Origin: JBEIJQ01 sp040380145
GTDB taxonomy: Bacteria; Bacteroidota; Bacteroidia; Chitinophagales; Saprospiraceae
DNA: 6,668 nucleotides
Assembly (NCBI GenBank): GCA_040380145.1
Contig: JBEIJQ010000160.1
Coordinates: forward strand, 1-6,668
Direction: 5' to 3'
Shown: piece by piece, positions 1 to 5,777 of the stretch
Layout: each line of letters starts with the position of its first letter
How positions within the stretch are numbered: position 1 is the stretch's first letter
Notes under the pieces: model-generated
The model's database searches: none
What the model was told of the DNA's origin: nothing
Seen by the model: the letters and a program-made list of their open reading frames with translations, nothing else
Made by a program: the position numbers and the translations under genes

Positions 1-2346
1 CTGTCCGCCCGAACCGCCCGAACCGGCACTGCCGTTGGCCATCGAGGCGTTCAAGAAGTTTCCGCTCGAAGCGTTTTCGTACACTCCAAAAGAGCCTCCG
101 CCGCCGAAGCCGCCAAAACCGCCCTGTCCGCCGCCGCCGCCCTGTCCGCCGCCGGATCCGCCGTTGCCGGAATTGGCCACATAGAAGCAGCAACAGGCCC
201 TGATTTCGCCACGGGTCGAACCGCCGCCGCCGCCACCGCCGCCGCTGCGACCATGGCCGCCTTGTGCAGCTTGGCCAGAGGGCACAAAAAAGGTTCCGTA
301 AGAAAAGTTGGCCGCCGCCGGTTGTCCCGGCGAATAATCGGTTCCGTTGGTGTTCGTGGTAAAGCGGTCATAGCCGCCTCCGGCACCACCTCCTCCACCG
401 TTGCTGCCCGTGGTGCACGCTCCTGCACCTCCTCCAACACTGCCGGCACTGCCACCGCCTGCACCACAACAGCCGCCATTTCCGCCGTTGCCATTGCTGC
501 CGTTACCGGCACCTGACGAACTGCCGCCGTTGCCGCCGTTGCCGCCGTTGTTGCCCCAAGGATTGGATGCACCAGATCCTCCAGACCCGCCGGCTGTGAA
601 AGACGTAGAATTACAACTTCCCTGGGTACCGCCCACAGCGCCGTTGGCGCCCGTATGCCCGGCGTCCCCGGTACTGCCGTTCGCCCCGGCTCCGGCCGCG
701 CCCGCCGTCAGTGCGCATCGGATCACCTCGTAGCCCGAAGAGTTGTTGACGTGCAAGGCATAATTGGAATTGCCGCGATTGGCCGTATTGCCCGTAACGG
801 CATCCGTGGAAATGTTGATGTCGATGAGCTTCCAGTTGTTGTCGCTGTCGGCGCGGAAACCGACGCGCTGGCCCACCGTGGTGCCGCCGACCACGGCCGA
901 AAAAACGGCGGGCTGGCAGGTGATGTTGGTCGTGGCCGGCGTAGACTTGTTCCAAAGGCTGTTGGTCACCGAAAAACCGCCCTCGATGATCAGGTTGCTC
1001 TGCAATTCGACCGTGTTGGGCTCGGTGTATGAACCGTTGGCCATCCGGATGTGGCGGCGCGAGGCATCCACCTTGGCCATGGCGCCGTCCGTACCCGTCA
1101 GCGTACGGCAGGGGTTGGCGGGGCCGCCGCAGGAGGGAACATCGGAGCCCGAAGGGGCCACATATACAAATTCGCAATCGGGCGCGCCCACGATCACGTT
1201 GCAGACCGGAGAAAGGGCGTTGGCTTGTGCACAGTTGTCGAGATAGGCCACCTGCAACTGGTACACGCCCGCCGTGGCAGGGGCCGTCCAAGTAGTGCTG
1301 GGCTGGTTGCTGTTGGACAGTGAGCCTCCGCTGGCCGTCCAGGCATAGCCGCTCAGTCCGTTCACCGCGCCCACCGCGGGAGCCTGCAAAGTGCCGAGGT
1401 TGTGCGTGGAGTTGGGCAGTACCGTGAGCCCGCAGATGCCGGTCTGGATGGCCGGCGGGTTGTCGCCGCCGTTGAAGCCCGACATGGGATTGTAGGTCAC
1501 GCGCACGCACTGGGTATAGGTGACCAACGAGGCGAAGTTGGCCGAACAGTTGGAAGTCACCATGCAGCGGTACAGGCGCGTGCCGGAAATTTCGACGGGC
1601 GTGTAAGAAGAGGCGTTAGCACCGGCCACATTGGTCCAGTTGGCCGCTTGGGCGCAATCGGTGGCGGTGGACATCTGCCACTGGAAAAAACGGCCCAGCG
1701 TGTGGTTGTTCACCGCGTTGACACCCACCGAAAAAGTGGGCGCGGGAGTACCGTGACAAAGATTGCTCACCGCCGGAGAGGGCTGCGAGATGATCGTGGG
1801 CTCACTGGCCCATTCCCAATACACGCGTACCGCAAAATAAAACGATCCGCACTGGAACACGCCGAAATCGTTCCACTGGCAGGGACTCAGACCGGCCGCG
1901 CGAAAATCGATGTTCGGCCCCGCCGGATTGCACTGGGCACGGTCGTCGTCGCCGATGGTGCCGAGATAACAGGAACCCTCGTAGGAGCAGTTGTTGTCGC
2001 AGTCCTTTTCCCACGAATCGGTCCGGAGAGTGATGCTGGTGGCTGAAGTGTTGTACCGGGAACGGATGTTCGTACCGGTACCGAACAGGGTGCCGCCCGG
2101 CGAACAGGTGCGGTTGCCGTTGCTGCCGCCGCCGGCAAAGTCGTCGCCGGAATAAAAGCACTGGCCGCCGGATTCGTTGCCGTCCACGTTGTCGCGGGCC
2201 CAAACTTTGAAAGTGTACTCGGGACCGCCGGATTGGTCGCCGCGACCGTCCCAGCCCAAGTGGCGCACTTCGACGAAGTAGTTGATGTTCTGCGCCCAAA
2301 GGCCAGAAGCGACCAACAGCATGATAAGGGTAAGTGTTTTGCGCAT
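1..2346 (-). CDS. Large secreted protein with Ig-like, beta-helix and Gly-rich regions (3' end outside window)
   Basis: The frame is open from ATG at 2346 to the window edge, giving 782 residues and no stop. Residues 1-18 form a signal peptide (basic MRK, hydrophobic core, cleavage likely after LWA). Residues 23-180 are a Cys-, Gly- and Asp-rich domain that I cannot name. Residues 183-286 look like a Bacteroidota Ig-like domain, with a WQ core, an NWTNVAGA segment and a final YRC. Residues 303-382 form a second Ig/PKD-like unit (WTASGG, then WTAPATAGVYQL). From 394, VYVAPSGSD followed by PCRTL, GSYTE and IIEGG matches the opening coils of DUF1565-like parallel beta-helices, running to about 545. 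Residues 548-782 are Gly-rich, and helix-like sequence seems to resume near SFGVYENASSG. Domain names are from memory of families, not a search. An adhesin or matrix role is inference. The C-terminus, perhaps with a type IX sorting domain, is not visible. Confidence 0.85.
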   Translation of the reverse strand, partial: MRKTLTLIMLLVASGLWAQNINYFVEVRHLGWDGRGDQSGGPEYTFKVWARDNVDGNESGGQCFYSGDDFAGGGSNGNRTCSPGGTLFGTGTNIRSRYNTSATSITLRTDSWEKDCDNNCSYEGSCYLGTIGDDDRAQCNPAGPNIDFRAAGLSPCQWNDFGVFQCGSFYFAVRVYWEWASEPTIISQPSPAVSNLCHGTPAPTFSVGVNAVNNHTLGRFFQWQMSTATDCAQAANWTNVAGANASSYTPVEISGTRLYRCMVTSNCSANFASLVTYTQCVRVTYNPMSGFNGGDNPPAIQTGICGLTVLPNSTHNLGTLQAPAVGAVNGLSGYAWTASGGSLSNSNQPSTTWTAPATAGVYQLQVAYLDNCAQANALSPVCNVIVGAPDCEFVYVAPSGSDVPSCGGPANPCRTLTGTDGAMAKVDASRRHIRMANGSYTEPNTVELQSNLIIEGGFSVTNSLWNKSTPATTNITCQPAVFSAVVGGTTVGQRVGFRADSDNNWKLIDINISTDAVTGNTANRGNSNYALHVNNSSGYEVIRCALTAGAAGAGANGSTGDAGHTGANGAVGGTQGSCNSTSFTAGGSGGSGASNPWGNNGGNGGNGGSSSGAGNGSNGNGGNGGCCGAGGGSAGSVGGGAGACTTGSNGGGGGAGGGYDRFTTNTNGTDYSPGQPAAANFSYGTFFVPSGQAAQGGHGRSGGGGGGGGSTRGEIRACCCFYVANSGNGGSGGGQGGGGGQGGFGGFGGGGSFGVYENASSGNFLNASMANGSAGSGGSGGQ
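221..246 (-). repeat. GCC/GGC trinucleotide run (poly-Gly)
   Basis: A nearly pure run of GCC units on the plus strand, with one interruption (cca), reads on the minus strand as seven Gly codons plus flanking Gly/Ser. Gain or loss of units would change the number of glycines without shifting the frame. Confidence 0.75.
523..549 (-). repeat. Three perfect 9-bp tandem repeats encoding Asn-Gly-Gly
   Basis: The unit gccgccgtt occurs three times in a row without a mismatch. On the minus strand it encodes Asn-Gly-Gly three times (residues 600-608), inside the Gly-rich region. Confidence 0.85.
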
Positions 2347-2473
2347 ATTCTACAGGTTTGGTAATGGTGGTAAATTCTGGTCAGATCAAACGAATGCTTT
2401 TCAAGAGGATGCAGAGGATTTTTTGGAAACACTAAAGTAATGCTATTCGCGACATATTCGCGCGCCATCTCTT

Positions 2474-2504
2474 TAAATATACGGCGGGTTGTGTTTTTTT
2501 AGAA
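2474..2504 (-). promoter_or_regulatory. Weak candidate promoter for the secreted-protein gene
   Basis: On the minus strand TATATTTA (2481 down to 2474) matches the Bacteroidota -7 consensus TAnnTTTG except for the last base. It is preceded 20 bases upstream by TTC (2504-2502) in place of TTG. This would give a leader of roughly 120 bases before the ATG at 2346. The match is marginal in AT-rich sequence, where chance hits are likely. Confidence 0.22.
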
Positions 2505-2520
2505 TAAAAAAAGGAAAAGT

Positions 2521-2538
2521 ATTTTTTTTAAAAAAAAT
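2521..2538. repeat. Perfect 18-bp palindrome containing T8A8
   Basis: One A, eight T, eight A and one T form a perfect inverted repeat with no loop. It lies between the two divergent genes, upstream of both promoter candidates. It could act as an A-tract structural element or UP-like sequence, or be no more than homopolymer drift. No loop or GC stem supports a terminator. Confidence 0.6.
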
Positions 2539-2687
2539 TATTTTGCAAGCGGGCAATATCGCCACATCGGGTGCGGTTTCCCAAAAAGTGAAATCGGCCG
2601 CAATTTACGGCTATGTGGCCAATTTTCGGTTTCGCGCTAAAGACCGCCCCTTTGTCTCGAGGCATCCGCACACAAGAACTCCTGCCC

Positions 2688-2717
2688 TTGTGGCCGAAAA
2701 AACCAGAAATATTTTTT
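2688..2717 (+). promoter_or_regulatory. Candidate Bacteroidota-type promoter for uup
   Basis: TTG at 2688-2690 is followed after exactly 19 bases by TATTTTTT at 2710-2717. That spacing is the one usual for the TTG / TAnnTTTG promoters of Bacteroidota, and the -7 box has a single mismatch at its last base. Transcription would start near 2723, giving a leader of about 185 bases before the chosen ATG at 2909. The -33 box overlaps the 3' arm of a small hairpin (2671-2692). Confidence 0.4.
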
Positions 2718-2908
2718 TCCAAAAATTTCGTCCGGAGAAAATGCAGATCAGCCATTTCCGAAGATCTTTTGTAGATCGACCTTTCCAAGCTCTCTCGGAC
2801 GGAATCGTGATTTTTGGGGCCGCCGGAACCGATCGGCGGAAAAAACTCTTTTCCCAAAAAAAGAAAAAGAAAACCATATCTCCGCCCACAAGGTCGATCT
2901 TTGCCACC

Positions 2909-4768
2909 ATGAACTATCTCGCCATCGAAAACGCCACCAAATCCTATGGTGAGCAAATCCTGTTCGAAAACATATTCCTGTACGTCAACCAAGGGGAAAA
3001 AGTCGCCCTCGTCGCCCGCAACGGCACGGGCAAATCGTCCCTCATCAACCTCGTGATGGGCGTGGAATCGCCCGACAGCGGAACCGTCAACGTTCACAAG
3101 GCCATCAAAACCGGTTTTCTCGAACAGGAGCCCGAACTGGACGAGCGGTCCAGCGTCTTCGATGCCGTTTACCAGTCCGAAAACCCCGTCGTGCGCGCCA
3201 TCGTGGACTACGAGCGCGCCATGCTGCACCCCGAAAACGAGGCCGCTTTCAATCGGGCCATCTCGGAAATGGACCGCCTCGGAGCCTGGGATTACGAGGC
3301 CAAGGTGAAAACCATCCTCTCGCAGCTCGGCATCGAACGGCTCGACCAATTGGTCGGCTCCCTGTCGGGCGGACAGCGCAAGCGCGTGGCCCTCGCCAAA
3401 ATGCTCATCGAAGAACCCGATTTCCTGATCCTCGACGAGCCCACCAACCACCTCGATCTCTCGATGATCGAATGGCTGGAAGAATACCTGGCCCGGCCCG
3501 GCATCACGCTGTTCATGGTCACCCACGACCGCTATTTCCTCGAAGCCGTCTGCGACCGCATCGTGGAACTGGACGGCGGACAGGTGTTCAAGTACGACGG
3601 CAACTACTCGTACTACCTCCAAAAAAAGGCCGAGCGCGAAGAGAGCATGGCCTCCTCCACCGAACGCGCCCGAAATCTGTACGTGCGCGAACTCGACTGG
3701 ATGCGCCGACAGCCCAAGGCTCGCGGCACCAAGGCCAAGGCCCGCATAGACGCCTTTTTCGACCTGGAAAAAAAGGCCAACCGGCGCTTGGACGACGACC
3801 GTATCGAGATCGACATCCAAATGAACCGCCTCGGCAGCAAGGTGATCGAGCTCCACAATGTGGGCAAATCCTTCAACGGGCGCACCCTCATCCGCAACTT
3901 CGACTACAAGGTCAAACACAAAGACCGCATCGGCATCGTGGGCAACAACGGCACGGGAAAAAGCACCCTCCTCAACCTGATGACCGGCCTCGAAACGCCC
4001 GACTCCGGAAAGGTCGTCATCGGCGACACCGTCGTGATGGGCTATTACAACCAGAGCGGCCTGCGCTTTTCCGAGGACAAGCGCGTCATAGACATCATCA
4101 AGGACATCGCGGAGTACATCCCCATGAAAGGGGGCAAAAAACTGTACGCCACCCAACTGCTCGAACGGTTCCTGTTCGACGGCAAAAAGCAACAGACATA
4201 TGTGTACAAACTCTCCGGGGGCGAAAAACGCCGCCTGTACCTGCTCACGATCCTCATCCAAAACCCCAACGTGCTCATCCTCGACGAGCCGACCAACGAC
4301 CTCGACGTGGCCACGCTGCAAGTCCTCGAAACCTTTTTGGAACAGTACGAGGGCGTGGTCATCATCGTTTCGCACGACCGCCATTTCATGGACAAACTGG
4401 TGGAGCATACCTTTGCTTTCGAGGAAAACGGCATCGTCCGCGATTACCCCGGAAACTATTCCGATTACCGCGCCGCCCGTTCGCGCGAACTGGCCGAGGC
4501 GCGCCAGCAGGACAAAACGGCCGCTGCCGCACAGCCTGCCGCCCCGGCCAAAGAACGCCGTTCTATAGGCGCGGAGGCCCAAAAGGAAATGCGCCGCCTC
4601 GAGCGCGACCTCGAAAAATTGGAATCCCAAAAGGCCGTCGCCACCGAAAGGTTCAACGACCCTGCCCTCACGCCCGAGCAAATCGCCCAACTTTCCCAAG
4701 AACTCGCCCGCCTGATCGCCCAGATCGAGGAAAAAGAAACCCGTTGGCTGGAATTGGGGGAAGGGTGA
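2909..4768 (+). CDS. uup: Uup-type ABC-F ATPase
   Basis: This complete 619-residue protein has two ABC ATPase domains and no membrane segment, as in cytoplasmic ABC-F factors that bind the ribosome near the E site. Domain 1 has Walker A ARNGTGKS (36-43), signature LSGGQ (152-156), Walker B ending DEPTNHLD (176-183) and H-loop His206. A charged linker of the ABC-F type spans about 238-300. Domain 2 has Walker A GNNGTGKS (345-352), signature LSGGE (435-439), DEPTNDLD (459-466) and His489. Residues about 556-615 form a charged heptad-like tail ending in TRWLELGEG, like the C-terminal coiled coil of E. coli Uup, which is known to bind DNA. Length and order fit Uup (about 635 residues). ATG 2909 was chosen because family proteins begin just before this first beta strand. 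The frame stays open upstream to a TTG at 2489, with another ATG at 2741. A role in translation or genome stability follows from the family; antibiotic protection is possible but unsupported. Confidence 0.88.
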   Translation: MNYLAIENATKSYGEQILFENIFLYVNQGEKVALVARNGTGKSSLINLVMGVESPDSGTVNVHKAIKTGFLEQEPELDERSSVFDAVYQSENPVVRAIVDYERAMLHPENEAAFNRAISEMDRLGAWDYEAKVKTILSQLGIERLDQLVGSLSGGQRKRVALAKMLIEEPDFLILDEPTNHLDLSMIEWLEEYLARPGITLFMVTHDRYFLEAVCDRIVELDGGQVFKYDGNYSYYLQKKAEREESMASSTERARNLYVRELDWMRRQPKARGTKAKARIDAFFDLEKKANRRLDDDRIEIDIQMNRLGSKVIELHNVGKSFNGRTLIRNFDYKVKHKDRIGIVGNNGTGKSTLLNLMTGLETPDSGKVVIGDTVVMGYYNQSGLRFSEDKRVIDIIKDIAEYIPMKGGKKLYATQLLERFLFDGKKQQTYVYKLSGGEKRRLYLLTILIQNPNVLILDEPTNDLDVATLQVLETFLEQYEGVVIIVSHDRHFMDKLVEHTFAFEENGIVRDYPGNYSDYRAARSRELAEARQQDKTAAAAQPAAPAKERRSIGAEAQKEMRRLERDLEKLESQKAVATERFNDPALTPEQIAQLSQELARLIAQIEEKETRWLELGEG

Positions 4769-4889
4769 AGGGGGGATTTTTCGATCAATTGGACAGAAAG
4801 ACGCCAAGCTGAACCGATGGTTGCTGGAATTGCGCAAAAGCGTGGGTTGAGCGGGCAGATTTCAACTTGTAAGTGCAACACCACCTCCC

Positions 4890-4920
4890 TTCAACATTGC
4901 CCTCAAAAACCGTATTTTTG
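4890..4920 (+). promoter_or_regulatory. Candidate promoter for the wzm-wzt pair
   Basis: TATTTTTG at 4913-4920 is a perfect match to the Bacteroidota -7 consensus TAnnTTTG. The upstream box is weak: only TTC (4890-4892) lies at a plausible distance of 20 bases, and the nearest TTG (4897-4899) is too close. Transcription would begin near 4926, about 24 bases before the TTG start codon. The same bases form a 6-bp A/T inverted repeat (CAAAAA 4904-4909 with TTTTTG 4915-4920). The spacer after uup (4769-4949) shows no convincing GC-stem terminator. Confidence 0.4.
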
Positions 4921-4949
4921 GCGTAAAAGTCAACACACCCCCCTTTCGC

Positions 4950-5771
4950 TTGAACGCCCCGTCCATCACCCGCATCGGCCCCGAACGTGCCCGCATCCCG
5001 CGCGAGCTGCGCGGACTGTGGGAGAAGCGCGAACTGCTCGCCCTGCTCCTGCGCCGCGACCTGCGGGCCCGCTACGCCCATACCTGGGCCGGCTGGGGCT
5101 GGGCCGTTTTCAAACCGCTGTTGCAACTGGCCGTTTATAAGTTCGTGTTCGGCTTCGTGCTGCAGCAGCGCGTGGAGGGCCGGCCGTTCGTGCTGTTTTT
5201 GTTTGCGGGACTGATCCCGTGGCTGGCTTTTTTTGAAGTCGCCCAGAGCGCGGGGCGGGCCTTGGAAAGCGAGGGCGAACTGATCAAAAAAATGAACGTG
5301 CCGAGGTTGCTGCTGCCCGCTTGGAAAAGCGTGCTGCCGTTGATCGATCTCGGTATCTACCTGGTGCTTTTCTTTCTGCTGTCGTTGGCGCTGGGCAGTC
5401 CGCCCACTTGGCGGGTCCTGTTGCTGCCGGTGTGTGCGGTGGGCACTTGGGGGCTCGGGCTGGCCGTTTCGCTCTGGCTGAACTACTGGTTCGCCGTTCG
5501 GCGAGACGCGTACCACTTGGCGCAAAACATTCTCGGCTTCGGGTTGTGGTCGGCGCCGATCTTTTACGGAATCCACCAGATTCCCTATCCGTTCGACGGG
5601 GCGATGGCCGCGCATCCGCTGGGTGCGCTGGTGCAATCGTACCGGTTCGCGCTGTGTGGCGATCCCTTTCCTATGACCTACCTGTTGGGCGCTGCCGCGG
5701 CCTTGGCCATCGGCGCGGGGGGGCTTTGGGTTTATGTGAAAAACCAACATCTTTTTGCCGAAAATTGCTGA
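4950..5771 (+). CDS. wzm: ABC-2 type polysaccharide export permease (Wzm-like)
   Basis: This 273-residue inner-membrane protein should form the channel that moves a lipid-linked glycan, such as O-antigen, across the inner membrane, powered by the ATPase encoded next. The N-terminus carries the amphipathic pattern of the family (LWEKRELLALLLRRDLRARY, 23-42). Six hydrophobic segments follow at about 51-71, 80-98, 126-148, 154-178, 190-208 and 243-263. LIKKMNVPRLLLP (111-123) matches the conserved loop usually written LIKK.xFPR..LP, and PIFYGI (203-208) matches the sPIfY motif. Length is typical (260-290). The start is a TTG: it is the first ATG, GTG or TTG in this frame near the 5' end, the next in-frame Met is residue 115, and the motif at 23-42 must be included. 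The gene ends 6 bases before wzt, so the two are almost surely co-transcribed. Teichoic acid (TagG) or capsule (KpsM) permeases are related; the partner's C-terminal domain favours Wzm. Confidence 0.85.
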   Translation: MNAPSITRIGPERARIPRELRGLWEKRELLALLLRRDLRARYAHTWAGWGWAVFKPLLQLAVYKFVFGFVLQQRVEGRPFVLFLFAGLIPWLAFFEVAQSAGRALESEGELIKKMNVPRLLLPAWKSVLPLIDLGIYLVLFFLLSLALGSPPTWRVLLLPVCAVGTWGLGLAVSLWLNYWFAVRRDAYHLAQNILGFGLWSAPIFYGIHQIPYPFDGAMAAHPLGALVQSYRFALCGDPFPMTYLLGAAAALAIGAGGLWVYVKNQHLFAENC

Positions 5772-5777
5772 CCGAAT

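Larger units (their letters stand above)
1..705 (-). other. Glycine-rich low-complexity region of the secreted protein
   Basis: This stretch encodes residues 548-782, dominated by Gly with Asn, Ser and Ala. It begins with a regular Gly-X-Y stretch (residues 554-574), moves to NGG and GGS patterns, and reaches seven consecutive glycines at 703-709. Unusually for such a region it holds cysteines at 578, 626-627, 644 and 718-720. Comparable Gly-rich insertions follow the first coils of some bacterial beta-helix surface proteins. The GC-rich, repetitive DNA also creates several long open frames on the other strand, which I regard as shadows. Confidence 0.8.
2347..2908. other. Divergent intergenic region, AT-richer than flanking genes
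   Basis: These 562 bases separate two divergently transcribed genes. They are visibly richer in A and T than either neighbour, with several A and T homopolymer tracts near 2494-2545, 2711-2718 and 2840-2875. I see a T8A8 palindrome, weak promoter candidates for both directions, a small hairpin (CACAAG at 2671-2676 pairing with CTTGTG at 2687-2692) and another (CCGCCG at 2820-2825 with CGGCGG at 2834-2839). Neither hairpin is followed by a T-tract, so they are not convincing terminators. I find no convincing tRNA, known riboswitch or recognisable small gene. The frame upstream of the plus-strand gene is open from 2489, but its translation looks like no domain I know. Confidence 0.7.

Noticed and set aside
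51..733. Several open frames on both strands (Ala-, Pro- or Thr-rich) over the Gly-rich region
   Set aside because: They are shifted readings of GGC/AAC codons, giving poly-Ala and poly-Pro; none has a domain.
611..1510. 299-codon minus-strand frame inside the large secreted-protein gene
   Set aside because: It lies in a shifted frame, is Arg/Gln/His-rich, and overlaps the better frame that runs from a signal peptide without a stop.
1402..2046. 214-codon plus-strand frame
   Set aside because: Antisense to the Ig-like domains, with no recognisable motif.
1887..2468. 193-codon minus-strand frame starting upstream of the secreted-protein gene
   Set aside because: It overlaps the signal-peptide frame in another register and has no domain; the frame from 2346 is clearly better.
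2820..2845. GC hairpin followed by A-tract as a terminator
   Set aside because: The tract is A on the plus strand and precedes the stem on the minus strand, so in neither direction does a U-tract follow the stem.
2611..2910. 99-codon minus-strand frame in the intergenic region
   Set aside because: Phe runs come from A-tracts on the plus strand, and it crosses both the uup promoter candidate and start without any homology I recognise.
2528..4837. 769-codon open frame on the minus strand, antisense to uup
   Set aside because: Its translation shows no domain, while the plus strand carries all motifs of an ABC-F protein. Long antisense frames arise from GC-rich codon use.
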